A stretch of 64,000 nt of DNA from NCBI GenBank assembly GCA_903834465.1, contig CAILJB010000045.1:1-64000 (forward strand), in the 5' to 3' direction. The notes under the pieces were generated by a model that saw only the letters and a list, made by a program, of their open reading frames with translations, was not told where the DNA came from and made no database searches. This document shows positions 26,354 to 37,106 of the stretch, piece after piece. This DNA comes from an uncultured Pseudomonadota bacterium. GTDB taxonomy: Bacteria; Pseudomonadota; Gammaproteobacteria; Methylococcales; Methylomonadaceae. Every line of letters begins with the position of its first letter. The first letter of the stretch is position 1. Position numbers and translations under genes: made by a program.

Positions 26354-27976
26354 TTAATCGTGATCGCAAGGAATCACAGTAGGTGGCGTTGTGAAGGTGT
26401 GATAAGGCGGTGGAGATGGCAATGTCCATTCCAAACCGTGTTTATGTGCATCTTCCCAAACTTCGTCGGTTACTTTTTCGCCTGTGCCGCCTTTGATTGT
26501 GTCAATCACAATCCAAAGGAATAACAATTGGCTCACGCCGAAAATGAAACCACCAATACTTGAAACCATGTTCCAATCCGCAAATTGAATCGCGTAATCA
26601 GGAATACGACGTGGCATACCTGCTAATCCCAAGAAATGTTGTGGGAAAAACAAAACGTTTACCGAAATCGCAGACAACCAGAAATGCAATTGTCCAATTT
26701 TTTCGTTATACATGTGACCCGTCCATTTAGGCAACCAGTAATAACCTGCCGCCATCAAAATGAACACTGACGCTGGAACTAAGGTGTAATGAAAATGCGC
26801 CACGATGAAATAAGTATCATGATATTGGAAATCCACTGGTGCAACAGACATCATCAAACCAGTAAAACCACCTAATGTGAACAATACAACGAATGCAATT
26901 GAAAACAACATCGGTGTTTCAAATGTCATTGCGCCTTTCCACATCGTTGCAGTCCAGTTAAAGACTTTCACGCCGGTTGGAATCGCAATCAACATAGTGG
27001 CATACATGAAATACAACTCGCCTGAAATTGGCAAGCCGACCGTGAACATGTGATGCGCCCAAACGATGAATGACAAAAATGCAATTGACGCTGTTGCATA
27101 AACCATTGAGCTGTAACCAAATAAAGGTTTACGCGCAAATACTGGAATAATGGTCGATGCCACACCAAAAGTTGGCAAAATCATGACATAAACTTCTGGG
27201 TGTCCGAAGAACCAGAAAATGTGTTGATAAAGCACTGGATCACCACCACCTGCTGCATCAAAGAAGCTAGTGTGGAAGAATTTGTCGGTCAGCAACATGG
27301 TTACTGCGCCAGCAAATACAGGCATAATTGCAATTAACAAGAAACCTGTAATGAGCCAAGTCCAAACGAACAATGGCATTTTCATCAACGTCATAGCAGG
27401 CGCGCGCATATTCAAAATAGTCGCGATAATGTTAATCGCACCCATAATTGATGAAATACCGAGCAAATGCACAGAAAAAATCGCGAACGGTAACGCTTTA
27501 CCTGTTTGCAAAACTAACGGTGGATACAATGTCCAACCACCGGCAGGTGCGCCACCTTCCATGAATAATGTTGATGCAAGTAATAAAACACCTGCAACCA
27601 GCATCCAAAAACTCATGTTGTTCATGCGTGGCAACGCCATATCCGGCGCACCAATCATCATTGGAATCATCCAGTTCGCAAGACCTACGAATGCTGGCAT
27701 AACCGCCCCGAATACCATAACCAGCGCGTGCATGGTCGTCATCGAGTTAAAAAATTGCGGATTTACAAATTGCATTCCGGGTTCAAACAATTCAGCACGA
27801 ATAATCATCGCCATCGCGCCGCCAACGAAAAACATCGCCAACGCAAATAACAAATACAACGTACCAATATCTTTATGGTTGGTGGTAATTATCCATCGCA
27901 ACCAGCCCTTCTCTGGGCCATGCGCGTGATCATCGTGATGATCATCGTGTCCATGTTCAGCTATTACAGCAGACAT
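26354..27976 (-). CDS. ctaD: Cytochrome c oxidase subunit I
   Basis: The 540-residue catalytic subunit of aa3-type oxidase with twelve membrane helices. It shows the low-spin haem region ([14 protein letters not shown]), the Cu-B/active-site [17 protein letters not shown] with the cross-linking His-Tyr pair near residue 250, HHMFTVG near 300, and the haem ligand region HFHYTLV near 387. The N-terminus carries a His/Asp-rich stretch ([13 protein letters not shown]) common in gammaproteobacterial members. GAGG lies upstream of the ATG. It follows coxB. Confidence 0.97.
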   Translation of the reverse strand: MSAVIAEHGHDDHHDDHAHGPEKGWLRWIITTNHKDIGTLYLLFALAMFFVGGAMAMIIRAELFEPGMQFVNPQFFNSMTTMHALVMVFGAVMPAFVGLANWMIPMMIGAPDMALPRMNNMSFWMLVAGVLLLASTLFMEGGAPAGGWTLYPPLVLQTGKALPFAIFSVHLLGISSIMGAINIIATILNMRAPAMTLMKMPLFVWTWLITGFLLIAIMPVFAGAVTMLLTDKFFHTSFFDAAGGGDPVLYQHIFWFFGHPEVYVMILPTFGVASTIIPVFARKPLFGYSSMVYATASIAFLSFIVWAHHMFTVGLPISGELYFMYATMLIAIPTGVKVFNWTATMWKGAMTFETPMLFSIAFVVLFTLGGFTGLMMSVAPVDFQYHDTYFIVAHFHYTLVPASVFILMAAGYYWLPKWTGHMYNEKIGQLHFWLSAISVNVLFFPQHFLGLAGMPRRIPDYAIQFADWNMVSSIGGFIFGVSQLLFLWIVIDTIKGGTGEKVTDEVWEDAHKHGLEWTLPSPPPYHTFTTPPTVIPCDHD

Positions 27977-28025
27977 ACTTTATACCTCATAACAGTTAAA
28001 AAAGAGTAAAAACGACAAACCTTTA

Positions 28026-29159
28026 TTACTTATCATCGTCGTCATAAACGGGCGTGATAGCTTTAGGTTGAATTTCGTCGCCAACTTTATTGCCGAGTTC
28101 AGGCGCATTTCTAATGTAAGTAATGACTGCCGCTAATTCGTTGTCTTTCAACTTAGCAAATGAAGGCATTCTGCTTGTACCTGCTTGCAAGAATCCAATC
28201 AAAGGATCGATACCAGCCGTTACTTTTGCACTACCACGCAATGCTGGGAAAGCTCCCGCCGCACCGTTACCATCAATTTGATGACATGAAACGCAGTTTT
28301 TCAAATACACTGCCGCGCCATTTGCCATTAACTGTTCGCGCGATTGATCGCTTAAATCAGGTTTTTCATTTTGTTTTGCTAAAGTCGTTTGAACCCATTT
28401 GTCGTAATCAGGTTGTTCCATTGCAATAACAACGATAGGCATAAAGCCATGATCGCGACCACACAATTCGGTACATTGACCACGATAAACACCTGGTTTA
28501 TCAACTTGAGTCCACGCTTCGTTAATGAAGCCTGGGTTTGCGTCTTTTTTCCAACCTAAATCAGGTACCCACCAAGAATGGATTACGTCAGCGGCGGTGA
28601 AGACGAAACGGATTTTTTTGCCAACCGGCACAACCAATGGGTTATCCACGTTTAACAAATAATGCGGAACAGTGTGTGGATCAATCGAATCAACACGATG
28701 CGCCTTTTCACTGGCAGCATCTAAATGACTTTCAAAATGCACGCCGCTATCAAGGTATTCATAATCCCAATACCACTGTTTACCGGTGACTTTAATAGAC
28801 ATTTCAGATTCTTGAACATCATCCAATTCTATCATCGCTTTGGTAGCAGGAATCGCCATGCCGATTAAAATCAACGTGGGGATAATTGTCCAAATGATTT
28901 CGACAGTCGTATTTTCATGGAAATTCGCGGCTTTATGTCCTTTTGATTTACGATGATGGTAAATCGAATAAAACATTGTGCCGAAAACGGCAATACCAAT
29001 AAACACGCATATCCATAGAATAAGCATGTGCAGGTCATAAATGTCATTACTGACTTTTGTAACCCCTTGCATCAAATTAAGTGCGTAATCCGCCTGCGCT
29101 GTTTGCAACCCAAAGGCTGTCAACGTAGCACCGACGAAAAGTTGCTTTGTTTTTTTCAC
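28026..29159 (-). CDS. ctaC: Cytochrome c oxidase subunit II with fused cytochrome c domain
   Basis: A 377-residue subunit II. It has a signal peptide ending QTAQA, two membrane helices (~45-68 and ~88-110), then the cupredoxin domain with Cu-A ligands (HSWWVPDLG and CTELCGRDHGFM). A C-terminal class I cytochrome c follows, with CVSCH near residue 292 and an axial Met in TSRMPSF. The fused haem domain makes it a caa3-like subunit able to accept electrons from soluble cytochrome c. It is the first gene of the oxidase run. The start is GTG at 29159, with AGAGGAG about 10 bases upstream lying in a small hairpin. Confidence 0.95.
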   Translation of the reverse strand: MKKTKQLFVGATLTAFGLQTAQADYALNLMQGVTKVSNDIYDLHMLILWICVFIGIAVFGTMFYSIYHHRKSKGHKAANFHENTTVEIIWTIIPTLILIGMAIPATKAMIELDDVQESEMSIKVTGKQWYWDYEYLDSGVHFESHLDAASEKAHRVDSIDPHTVPHYLLNVDNPLVVPVGKKIRFVFTAADVIHSWWVPDLGWKKDANPGFINEAWTQVDKPGVYRGQCTELCGRDHGFMPIVVIAMEQPDYDKWVQTTLAKQNEKPDLSDQSREQLMANGAAVYLKNCVSCHQIDGNGAAGAFPALRGSAKVTAGIDPLIGFLQAGTSRMPSFAKLKDNELAAVITYIRNAPELGNKVGDEIQPKAITPVYDDDDK

Positions 29160-29171
29160 GGAGCAAACTCC
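29160..29171 (-). promoter_or_regulatory. Short hairpin covering the coxB ribosome-binding site
   Basis: On the minus strand GGAG-TTTG-CTCC directly precedes the GTG start, so the Shine-Dalgarno bases can pair with the four bases next to the start codon. A stem of four pairs is weak. It may only modestly lower translation. Confidence 0.3.
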
Positions 29172-29473
29172 TCTAGTAGTTTATAAACCTTTATGCGTTA
29201 TATCCATTGGTAATTCAAAGCGATACAGTACACCGTAGCTTTGTTCCTTTTACTCAATAATTATCACAAATAATCGGGTTAATTCTAACCTATGATACCT
29301 ATCGATGCTAGTTTCTATACGAGTGCGATAAGCTAAAAACAATAAAAGGCAGTAAGACTAATTCGTTGATTCTCCAATAGAATACACGTTTTAAATATAA
29401 GGTTTTATTAAGTAACAAACTGATTTATAAGGTAAAATATATACTTTTTAATGCTAATTACCATTTAAACTTT
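29172..29473. other. AT-rich intergenic region between coxB and Tim44-domain gene
   Basis: About 300 bases with no gene, holding the promoter of the oxidase operon (minus) and that of the Tim44 gene (plus). It is strongly AT-rich toward 29400-29470. I could not fix -35/-10 boxes or an operator with confidence. Confidence 0.5.
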
Positions 29474-29524
29474 ATGGCATTATCAATTGTGTATGTCGTT
29501 AAGACGCGAGATTTGTTATTGTGT

Positions 29525-29546
29525 ATGGCGCGAATATTCGCGCCAT
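29525..29546. repeat. Perfect 22-base palindrome upstream of the Tim44-domain gene
   Basis: ATGGCGCGAATATTCGCGCC followed by AT is a perfect palindrome and runs into TTTTT. It sits 33 bases before the chosen start of the Tim44 gene, so it could be an attenuator or operator. The loop-free symmetry suits a protein-binding site as well as an RNA hairpin. Confidence 0.5.
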
Positions 29547-29578
29547 TTTTAATTTATATACGGAATTCAAAAAATCTT

Positions 29579-30661
29579 ATGAACAAGAAAACCAATGTTT
29601 TTATTAACAGCGTCGTTTTGATTTCGTTGGCATTAGGCGGAATGTCTGCCGCCGAAGCACAACGTTTAGGGGGCGGTAAATCTTTTGGCAGTAAACCTTC
29701 TTACAGTGCGCCTTATAGTCGTGCCGATTTACCGCCAAGTAATCGAGTTTCAACACCTCCGCCCGTAAACCATCCTGCACCTATAGCCCAGCAACCACAA
29801 CAACCTGCTAGTTCAGCATGGAAAGATCGTGCAATGGGCGCAGCGGCTGGATTGGCAGTGGGTGGTTTAGTTGGTTCGATGATGGGCGATCACAATAATG
29901 CGGTGCCTGTGCAATCGCAACAAGGTTATGCGCCTTCACAAAATCAAGGCTATGCGCCAGCCCCCATGCAACCGCAACAAGGTTACGCTCAACCTGCCCC
30001 AGTTTATAGCGATAATACTGGTGCAACGAGAAGCTCTAGTGGCATTGGCTTCTTTGGTATTTTATTACTTGCAGGTTTAGGTTATTTGGCTTATCGATTC
30101 TTTTTCGCAAACAAAACGCCATCGCAACCAAACTATCAACGTACTTCAAATGAACCTGCTTATTCATCGCCAACGAGTGCAACGGGTAGTTCACCTGATT
30201 TCAATACAGATATTATGTTTAGAAAAAGCGATTCGACTGTTTCATCATCGACGGTTAATTTGGCAAAGTCGCGCGAAACGTCAATGCCATTTGGATTTGA
30301 TTCAGTTGCGTTTTTAGACGATGTGAAAAATCGTTATATGCAATTACAACAAGCATGGGATGCGCGTGATTTGGCTGAAATTCGTGGTTTAACTACAGAT
30401 AAAGTATTTGCTGAAATTCAAGACCAACTCAAAGCGTCTAACAGCCTGAATCGTACGGACATTTTGAAATTGGATGCCGATATTTTAGAAGTGCGCGAAT
30501 TAAGTTCGGAATTTGAAGCCGTGGTTTTATTTGATTCTATTATGCGTGAAGAAGTCAATGAACATGCCAACCAAGTGCGTGAAGTATGGCACTTTATAAA
30601 ATCAAAATCGGGTTTTCATGCTCAATGGATGTTAGACGGTATTCAACAATTGGAAAATTAA
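29579..30661 (+). CDS. Tim44-domain membrane-associated protein
   Basis: A 360-residue protein with a signal peptide or first helix (VFINSVVLISLALGGMSAAEA) and a Pro/Gln/Tyr-rich low-complexity region (~40-150) holding repeated QGYAP units. A short Gly-rich segment resembles a membrane motif (AAAGLAVGGLVGSMMGD). A second helix (~165-182) and a C-terminal Tim44/MlaC-like domain (~240-360: MQLQQAWDARDLAEIRGLTTDKVF, EVWHFIKSKSGFHAQWMLDGIQQ) follow. Bacterial members are common near translation or redox genes, but their role is unsettled. The ATG at 29579 (MNKKTN) is chosen because it gives a normal signal; the frame is open from 29474. Confidence 0.82.
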   Translation: MNKKTNVFINSVVLISLALGGMSAAEAQRLGGGKSFGSKPSYSAPYSRADLPPSNRVSTPPPVNHPAPIAQQPQQPASSAWKDRAMGAAAGLAVGGLVGSMMGDHNNAVPVQSQQGYAPSQNQGYAPAPMQPQQGYAQPAPVYSDNTGATRSSSGIGFFGILLLAGLGYLAYRFFFANKTPSQPNYQRTSNEPAYSSPTSATGSSPDFNTDIMFRKSDSTVSSSTVNLAKSRETSMPFGFDSVAFLDDVKNRYMQLQQAWDARDLAEIRGLTTDKVFAEIQDQLKASNSLNRTDILKLDADILEVRELSSEFEAVVLFDSIMREEVNEHANQVREVWHFIKSKSGFHAQWMLDGIQQLEN

Positions 30662-30671
30662 AATACTGTTT

Positions 30672-30697
30672 GTCGAGGCGTAGCGATGCGCCTCGAC
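30672..30697. repeat. REP-like hairpin between Tim44-domain gene and iscA
   Basis: GTCGAGGCG and CGCCTCGAC pair perfectly over nine bases around an eight-base loop. It lies between the convergent Tim44 and iscA stops without a strong T tract. It could serve as a bidirectional terminator or be a dispersed palindrome. Confidence 0.55.
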
Positions 30698-30704
30698 TGT
30701 TCAA

Positions 30705-31028
30705 TTACACTGCAAAACTTTCCCCGCAACCGCACATGCCTTTCACATTCGGATTATTGAATTTAAATGCGGCGTTTAAACCTTCTCTGCGATAATCGAT
30801 TTCAATGCCGTTCAATAGTGCTAAATCGTCACTTTTCACAACGATTTTCACCCCAGAGGTTTCAAAAATTTGGTCATTTTCATCAAACGCATCGACATAA
30901 TCTAAAACGTAAGCGTAACCCGAACAGCCGGATTTTTTCACCCCCAAGCGTAATCCTAAACCGCTACCGCGTTTGGTTAATTGTTTTTGAATTTGTTGTG
31001 CAGCACTTTCTGTGACGGTGACAGACAT
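30705..31028 (-). CDS. iscA: IscA-type iron-sulfur cluster assembly protein
   Basis: A 107-residue A-type carrier with the three conserved cysteines C35 (SGCSGYAY) and C99/C101 (CGCGESF). The [14 protein letters not shown] ending is characteristic of IscA. It accepts or delivers Fe-S clusters or iron. It lies 2 bases downstream of the cysteine desulfurase, without iscU, hscBA or fdx here, so this is a partial isc arrangement. The formate dehydrogenase in this window needs many clusters, but no direct link is shown. Confidence 0.88.
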   Translation of the reverse strand: MSVTVTESAAQQIQKQLTKRGSGLGLRLGVKKSGCSGYAYVLDYVDAFDENDQIFETSGVKIVVKSDDLALLNGIEIDYRREGLNAAFKFNNPNVKGMCGCGESFAV

Positions 31029-31030
31029 TT

Positions 31031-32113
31031 TTAAACTCCAAATGATTCGATAAGGTCGATAAATTCTAACACTTCAGCAGGTGTATTTTGATGACTCAAA
31101 CTCACGCGCAGAGCCGTTTTTGCTTGTTGCTCTGAAATTCCCATTGCCAATAAAACATGACTTGGCGTAGTTTCGCCGCTCGCACATGCTGAACCGCTCG
31201 AAAGCGCAACGCCTTTTTGGTCTAATTTCAGCAATACTAATTCTCCTTCAACACCATCGATACCAAACAAAACGGTATTCGGTAAGCGCGGGGCGGTTTG
31301 GGAAAAAATTGTCACTTTTGAAAATTGTGCCAATTTATTTTCGAGCATCGTTCGCAAGGACAACATTCGTGTTTGACGGGCATCTAATTCAGTTTTTGCC
31401 AATTCTGCGGCTTTGCCAAAACCGACAATTGCCGCCACATTTTCAGTCCCCGAACGCAAATTTTGTTCTTGTCCACCGCCCTTCAATAACGATTCGAGCG
31501 CAATCGATTTATCAACAACTAACGCGCCACACCCTTTTGCACCGTAAATTTTATGACTAGAAAGGGAAAGCATTTGCACGCCAAGTCGTCGAAATGAAAC
31601 GGGGATTTTTCCTACTGCTTGCACCGCATCCGTGTGAACAATAATGCCTCGTTCGGCAAGTTGTTTGGCAATGTCGGCAATCGGTTGAATTACGCCGTTT
31701 TCATTATTTGCCAACATAATTGAGACAAAATCAGGACGTTTTGCAATCAAATCCGAAATGGTTTGTGGTTCAATTAAACCATCACGATTAACGGGAATGA
31801 TCTCTGGGTTGTAACGTTTTGCCGGTTCAAAAACAGATGGATGTTCAATGGCTGAAATCGCCACTCGCCCAAAGGCAGAATTTAACGCTAAATTATTTGC
31901 TTCCGTGCCGCCGCTGGTGAAAATGACTTGCGAGGGTTCGGCATCAATCAGCGCAGCAACTTGTTCGCGAGCAATTTCTACCGCACTTTTTGCAATACGC
32001 CCTAAACGATGCACGCTCGATGGATTACCGTACATCGTTTTTAGGAATGGCAACATTGCATCCAACACGCGCTCATCGATAGGCGTTGTGGCGTTGTTAT
32101 CAAAATAAATCAC
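31031..32113 (-). CDS. Cysteine desulfurase (NifS/IscS type)
   Basis: A 360-residue PLP enzyme releasing sulfur from cysteine for Fe-S clusters. It shows YFDNNATTP at the start, [10 protein letters not shown] near 65, the PLP lysine in [10 protein letters not shown] (K188) and the catalytic cysteine in SGSACASGE (C310). It is shorter than E. coli IscS (404), lacking the extended C-terminal tail used for scaffold binding, and is closer to NifS-like members. It is placed between lysS (3 bases) and iscA (2 bases). Confidence 0.88.
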   Translation of the reverse strand: MIYFDNNATTPIDERVLDAMLPFLKTMYGNPSSVHRLGRIAKSAVEIAREQVAALIDAEPSQVIFTSGGTEANNLALNSAFGRVAISAIEHPSVFEPAKRYNPEIIPVNRDGLIEPQTISDLIAKRPDFVSIMLANNENGVIQPIADIAKQLAERGIIVHTDAVQAVGKIPVSFRRLGVQMLSLSSHKIYGAKGCGALVVDKSIALESLLKGGGQEQNLRSGTENVAAIVGFGKAAELAKTELDARQTRMLSLRTMLENKLAQFSKVTIFSQTAPRLPNTVLFGIDGVEGELVLLKLDQKGVALSSGSACASGETTPSHVLLAMGISEQQAKTALRVSLSHQNTPAEVLEFIDLIESFGV

Positions 32114-32116
32114 GGT

Positions 32117-33619
32117 TTATTTTGGTCTCATGTGCGGGAATAACAACACGTCACGAATTGATGGCGAATCGGTAAATAACATCACCAATCTGTCGATACC
32201 AATGCCCTCACCTGCTGTGGGCGGCATGCCGTGTTCAAGCGCGGTAATGTAATCTGCATCAAAGTGCATGGCTTCATCGTCGCCAGCTTCTTTTTCGTTC
32301 ACTTGTTGTTGGAAACGCGCCGCTTGGTCTTCGGCATCATTTAATTCTGTAAAACCGTTTGCAATTTCACGTCCACCGACGAAAAATTCAAATCTATCGG
32401 TAACGTGTGGGTCATTATCATTACGACGTGCAAGCGGTGAAACCTCGACAGGATACGCGGTAATAAACGTTGGATTCATCAAACGGCTTTCAACGGTTTT
32501 TTCAAAAATTTCGATTTGAATTTTGCCCAAACCGTAACCGTCTTTGACAGGAATTCTTAAATTTTCTGCCACGATTAAAGCCGCTTCACGAGTTGAAATA
32601 TTTTCAGCCGTCAAATCAGGATTGAAATGCAAAATCGAATCAAACACCGTCATTCGCACAAACGGTTTGCCGAAATCGTATTCTTCGCCTTGATAAGTGA
32701 TTACGGTTTGCCCTAAAACTTCCTCAGCAATGCCGCGCAACATTTCTTCCGTTAAATCCATGAGTTCATGATATTCGGCATAGGCTTGATAAAATTCGAG
32801 CATCGTGAATTCAGGATTATGGCGCGTTGATAAACCTTCGTTTCTGAAATTACGGTTAATCTCAAACACTCGCTCAAAGCCGCCGACGACTAAACGTTTT
32901 AAATACAATTCTGGCGCAATTCGCAAGAACATATCCATGTCGAGCGCGTTGTGATGCGTGGTAAAAGGTCGCGCTGTCGCACCACCTGGGATGACTTGCA
33001 TCATCGGCGTTTCAACTTCTAAAAATGCGCGTTCAATCAAAAAATTCCGAATATAGCCAACCACTTTCGAGCGAATCAAAAACGTATTGCGCGATTCTTG
33101 GCTCATGATTAAATCTAAATATCGTTGGCGATATTTGATTTCTTGGTCAGCAATGCCGTGGAATTTTTCGGGCAATGGACGCAAGGCTTTGGTGAGTAAG
33201 CGAATGCTATCAACTTTTACACTGAGTTCACCCGTTTGGGTTTTGAACAAAACTCCTTCTGCGCCCAAAATATCGCCGATGTCCCATTTTTTGAATTGGT
33301 CGTTATAAACGCCTTCAGGTAAATTATCTCGCGCCACATAAACCTGTAATTGCCCTGACATGTCTTGCAAATGACTAAAACTCGCTTTACCCATAATGCG
33401 GCGTGTCATCATGCGACCTGCGATTTTTACACGCAAATGTTCGGTTTCGAGTTCTTCTTTGGTTTTTTCGCCATACTTTGCGAGCAATTCACCTGCAACC
33501 ACGTCGCGGCGGAAATCGGTTGGAAAAGCAATGGTTTCTTCGCGCAACGCGGTTAATTTTTCACGGCGTTGGCGGATTTGGTCTTGTTCGTCTTGGAGTA
33601 TTTCTTGTGGTTCTGTCAT
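32117..33619 (-). CDS. lysS: Lysyl-tRNA synthetase (class II)
   Basis: A 500-residue class II synthetase: an N-terminal OB-fold anticodon-binding domain (~55-150, [18 protein letters not shown]), motif 1 ([16 protein letters not shown]), motif 2 ([20 protein letters not shown] near 262) and motif 3 ([13 protein letters not shown] near 470). It charges tRNA-Lys. The length is normal. In E. coli prfB usually precedes lysS; here it follows a DUF4276 gene with a 39-base gap. Confidence 0.96.
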   Translation of the reverse strand: MTEPQEILQDEQDQIRQRREKLTALREETIAFPTDFRRDVVAGELLAKYGEKTKEELETEHLRVKIAGRMMTRRIMGKASFSHLQDMSGQLQVYVARDNLPEGVYNDQFKKWDIGDILGAEGVLFKTQTGELSVKVDSIRLLTKALRPLPEKFHGIADQEIKYRQRYLDLIMSQESRNTFLIRSKVVGYIRNFLIERAFLEVETPMMQVIPGGATARPFTTHHNALDMDMFLRIAPELYLKRLVVGGFERVFEINRNFRNEGLSTRHNPEFTMLEFYQAYAEYHELMDLTEEMLRGIAEEVLGQTVITYQGEEYDFGKPFVRMTVFDSILHFNPDLTAENISTREAALIVAENLRIPVKDGYGLGKIQIEIFEKTVESRLMNPTFITAYPVEVSPLARRNDNDPHVTDRFEFFVGGREIANGFTELNDAEDQAARFQQQVNEKEAGDDEAMHFDADYITALEHGMPPTAGEGIGIDRLVMLFTDSPSIRDVLLFPHMRPK

Positions 33620-33658
33620 GTTTTTTAATTTAATTTTGGAAAAAGTTGTGGCTGTGCG

Positions 33659-34252
33659 TTAACACAACGTAAGTTGTTCAATCATTTTTTCGGTGTTTAT
33701 TTCTTGTCTTATCAAATGATCAATTCCTTTAATAAAACAATTAAAACTATGGGAATGGTTTTGGTGAATATTCATGTGACTAGCAATTTTTTTAGCCCCA
33801 CTCACTTTACGATAACCTTTAACTAATTTTGCTAGTTCCTCTGACGCATTGGTTAATTTATCGGGATCTTTGTATTTTCTATTTTGTTGTTGCCCAGCTA
33901 ATTTTTTAATGTCAAAGGCTTTTTCAACTGCGGCTAAATCACCCAAAAACCAAGATTCCAATTCATGACAAGCAATGCGAACTAGACTATCAGCACGTCC
34001 AGCTTGCTGACATAAACTAACAAGACGTTTTTTCAGAATAATACAATCTTCCTTATCTTTATCACGAATAATTACAAATAAGGCTGGCGTTTGCCAAGCT
34101 CGTAACTTCCGTGGAATGGATTTCTCTAAATCTTGTTTGCCTTGATGAGGTACACAAAGAAAATCAGTCTCTGACGGTAAAATCTGTGGTAGTAAAACAT
34201 CTAGTAAAGCCTTCATGGATTCTTCCTCTAGCAAAAATACTAGTTGTGTCAT
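33659..34252 (-). CDS. DUF4276 (TOPRIM-like) protein, partner of upstream ATPase
   Basis: A 197-residue protein matching DUF4276: VFLLEEESMKALLDVLLP at the start, FVIIRDKDKEDC near residue 77 and ACHELESWFLGD near 108. An early glutamate and a later DxD-type motif suggest a TOPRIM-like metal site. Such proteins nearly always accompany an AAA ATPase of the OLD/RecF-like kind, and the pairs are suspected anti-phage or abortive-infection modules. Here the start overlaps the ATPase stop (ATGA). The nuclease activity and defence role are inferred. Confidence 0.75.
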   Translation of the reverse strand: MTQLVFLLEEESMKALLDVLLPQILPSETDFLCVPHQGKQDLEKSIPRKLRAWQTPALFVIIRDKDKEDCIILKKRLVSLCQQAGRADSLVRIACHELESWFLGDLAAVEKAFDIKKLAGQQQNRKYKDPDKLTNASEELAKLVKGYRKVSGAKKIASHMNIHQNHSHSFNCFIKGIDHLIRQEINTEKMIEQLTLC

Positions 34253-35436
34253 GAAGGATTAACTCCTGTAAATAGATTCTGTTTCCATAAAGCTCCTGGC
34301 AAATCTCCCTCGTTGATTAGGTTTACTAATAATGGATTGTCACTTGCTCGTTCAATAACTGTAATACCTTGTTTTTTTGATAAACAAAAAATCTCGTGAA
34401 GCGTAATGTAATTCAAGACATCAGGCGAATGCGTTGAAATCATGACTTGTCCACCTTTATCAGCATAATCACGAAACTCTTCTACCAAACCACAAAACAA
34501 GCTCGGATATAACTGATTTTCTGGTTCTTCCACACACAACAAGGGATGTGGATTAGGATCATGTAGCAATAAAAGATATGCAAACATTTTAATGGTGCCA
34601 TCTGAAACAGAGCGGGCAATAAATGGGTCTTTAAAAGCACCATCTTGAAATTTTAAAAGAATGCGACCGTCATCTGTGTCTACCGCTTCAACTTTTGAAA
34701 CACCTGGTACACGCTCTGCCATTTTCTTTAAAATAATTTTAAAAATGTCTGGGTGATTTTCGTACAGATACTGAGCAACTAGTGGCATGTTTTCACCACG
34801 AGTAGAAAGATGTTCAGCATAACCCGCTTCTTGGCTAGGTCTTGCATCGCCGATATGAAAATCTGAAACGTGCCAACTTTCAATCAGCTTACGGAAACTA
34901 TTCGCGGCTTTAAATCGTTGAAATTGACCTAAACCCTTTAAGGCTAGAATATCTGGCGAATCAACAGTTTGTTCTTCTTTAGTTTCCTTAGATTCTTTAT
35001 CTTCGTAGCTACTTTCATTAGTAATCGCCATTCCTGAACCTTTTTTAAAATCCAAGAAATGCCAAGGCTGTCCTTTCGCCCCTCTTCTATATTTAAGAAT
35101 TTCCCGCGCAACAACAGGTTGATTATTATCCAATTCAATGATCAGAGAATAAGTAACCAAAGGGCTATGTGTCCTATCATCGTATTCTCGAAATTTAATC
35201 TCGATTTCAATCGCCCCTTTTTCACCGCGTGTTATCACTTCTTTAAAGCCACCACGTTTTTGAAGTGCAACACGCACATTATCTTGCAATGAGTCACGCA
35301 AAAAACCAAAGACATCAAATAGCGTTGTTTTGCCTGTTCCGTTTGCACCGATAAAAACAGAAATAGCAGGTAAATTGGTTAATTTAATATCTTTAAAGGC
35401 TTTAAAATTCTTAACACGCAAGGCTTCTATTTTCAT
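34249..35436 (-). CDS. AAA ATPase of the OLD/RecF-like family (defence-type, partner of DUF4276)
   Basis: A 395-residue SMC/RecF-like ATPase. It has an N-terminal MKIEALRVKNFKAFKD strand and Walker A GANGTGKTT near residue 31, and a charged middle region with KESKETKEE. The signature SVSDGTIKMFAYLLLL lies near 290, Walker B LLCVEEPENQLYP near 310 and the switch histidine STHSPDVLN near 350. There is no fused nuclease; the DUF4276 gene overlapping its stop probably supplies it. The neighbours (cysN upstream, lysS downstream) are housekeeping, so the pair looks inserted. It resembles ATPases of AbiL/PARIS-class systems in architecture only. Confidence 0.78.
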   Translation of the reverse strand: MKIEALRVKNFKAFKDIKLTNLPAISVFIGANGTGKTTLFDVFGFLRDSLQDNVRVALQKRGGFKEVITRGEKGAIEIEIKFREYDDRTHSPLVTYSLIIELDNNQPVVAREILKYRRGAKGQPWHFLDFKKGSGMAITNESSYEDKESKETKEEQTVDSPDILALKGLGQFQRFKAANSFRKLIESWHVSDFHIGDARPSQEAGYAEHLSTRGENMPLVAQYLYENHPDIFKIILKKMAERVPGVSKVEAVDTDDGRILLKFQDGAFKDPFIARSVSDGTIKMFAYLLLLHDPNPHPLLCVEEPENQLYPSLFCGLVEEFRDYADKGGQVMISTHSPDVLNYITLHEIFCLSKKQGITVIERASDNPLLVNLINEGDLPGALWKQNLFTGVNPS

Positions 35437-35457
35437 GATAATTCACTCTAAGAATGG

Positions 35458-37083
35458 CTAATAAATCACTTTCTGCACTTTCAACGCGGCATAAATTTCA
35501 TCAAGGCTTTCCGTATCGGTATTGAAATGAATGGGAGTAAAACCTTCGTTTGTATTAACACAAATTGCAATCAAACCCGCATGATTTATCGCTTCAATTA
35601 ACACGTTGTTTGCGGTTTCTAAAATCGTGCAAGCATGACCGTTGTCGAACAATTTACGTTCTAATTGGTAAGCGATTTCCACGCTCTTTTCACCCGTCAA
35701 ATTCACAGCCGTTGCAATTTGACTAAAACGTGCGGCGCGTTCCTCAACGCTAACGGGTTGCAGATTTTCACTATCATCACTCCCCGTAATCATTCCCGCG
35801 CCAACCGTACTGTTGGTCAAACGGTCAATGACGATAAATGAACCTGTGCCTTTATGCGTTTTATACGCATCAAACACAACAGGCGCATTCACCGAAACCG
35901 TACACAAACCAATTTCATTAAGTTGCAAACCACTTGCGTCGTGATGTTCAAGCGTATTCACGTCAATACGATGATGAATGAGCGAGACGCTGCCAAACAC
36001 ACTGCGTGTTGCCAATTTAATTGCGTATTGTTTACCAATGTTGAGCGGCTGTTCTGCCATCCAAACAATGTGCGCTTTGAATTTATCCGCCACAATCGGC
36101 GCAAGTTCTTGTGTACCGATAAGCATATCGCCGCGACTAATATCAATTTCGTCATCGAGTGTGAGCGTGACTGCCATCGGTGAAAAGGCTTCTTCCAATT
36201 CGCCATCATAAGTGACGATAGATTTAATCGTACTACTTTTGCCAGAAGGCAAGGCGGTGATTTTGTCGCCTTTTTTGAAAATTCCTGCCGCCACCGTGCC
36301 ACAAAATCCACGAAAATCTAAATTCGGACGATTCACATATTGCACAGGGAAACGTGCGTCAGTGAAATTACGGTCGTTGGCAATTTCAATCGTATTTAAG
36401 GCTTCCATTAACGGTTTGCCTTTGTACCACGACATATTTTCGCTCGGATTTACCACGTTATCACCGTCCAACGCTGACATTGGAATAAACAGAATATCGT
36501 GCAAATCGAGCGTTTTCACAAAATCCAAATAATCTGCTTTGATTTGTTCAAATTTCGCTTCGCTGTATTCGACTAAATCCATTTTGTTAATGGCAACGAT
36601 AATGTGTTGAATGCCGAGCAATGAGGCAATGAAACTGTGGCGTTTTGTTTGTGTTTGCACGCCGTAACGCGCGTCAATCAGAATAATCGCTAAATCACAC
36701 GTCGATGCGCCCGTTGCCATGTTGCGCGTGTATTGTTCATGTCCTGGTGTGTCGGCAATGATGAATTTGCGCGTGGCGGTTGAAAAATACCGGTATGCCA
36801 CGTCAATGGTGATGCCTTGTTCGCGTTCAGCTTGCAGCCCATCGACGAGTAACGCTAAATCGATTTTTCCCGCGCCAGTCGTGCCAGATTTGACGCTATC
36901 TGCTTGCACGGCGGCAAGTTGGTCTTCGTAAATCATTTTTGAATCGTGCAACAATCGCCCGATGAGCGTACTTTTGCCGTCATCGACGTTGCCACAGGTT
37001 AAAAATCGCAATAATTCTTTGCGTTCGTGTTGCGCTAAATAAGCGTTAATATCGCTGCTGATTAAATCGGATTGGTGGGACAT
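35458..37083 (-). CDS. cysN: Sulfate adenylyltransferase subunit 1 (GTPase)
   Basis: A 541-residue EF-Tu-like GTPase subunit of ATP sulfurylase with [17 protein letters not shown] near residue 31, DTPGHEQY near 114, NKMDLVE near 168 and beta-barrel domains II and III after 250. It powers formation of APS from sulfate with CysD. It is longer than E. coli CysN (475) but has no APS-kinase domain, so it is not a CysNC fusion; the extra ~65 residues are C-terminal. It is separated from cysD by two inserted genes but keeps the same strand. Confidence 0.93.
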   Translation of the reverse strand: MSHQSDLISSDINAYLAQHERKELLRFLTCGNVDDGKSTLIGRLLHDSKMIYEDQLAAVQADSVKSGTTGAGKIDLALLVDGLQAEREQGITIDVAYRYFSTATRKFIIADTPGHEQYTRNMATGASTCDLAIILIDARYGVQTQTKRHSFIASLLGIQHIIVAINKMDLVEYSEAKFEQIKADYLDFVKTLDLHDILFIPMSALDGDNVVNPSENMSWYKGKPLMEALNTIEIANDRNFTDARFPVQYVNRPNLDFRGFCGTVAAGIFKKGDKITALPSGKSSTIKSIVTYDGELEEAFSPMAVTLTLDDEIDISRGDMLIGTQELAPIVADKFKAHIVWMAEQPLNIGKQYAIKLATRSVFGSVSLIHHRIDVNTLEHHDASGLQLNEIGLCTVSVNAPVVFDAYKTHKGTGSFIVIDRLTNSTVGAGMITGSDDSENLQPVSVEERAARFSQIATAVNLTGEKSVEIAYQLERKLFDNGHACTILETANNVLIEAINHAGLIAICVNTNEGFTPIHFNTDTESLDEIYAALKVQKVIY

Positions 37084-37106
37084 TTTTTTTCCTGAAAATA
37101 ATAAGT

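Noticed and set aside
35458-37083. CysNC bifunctional fusion, suggested by the 541-residue length
   Set aside because: No second P-loop of APS kinase follows the GTPase and barrel domains; the extra length is too short for CysC.
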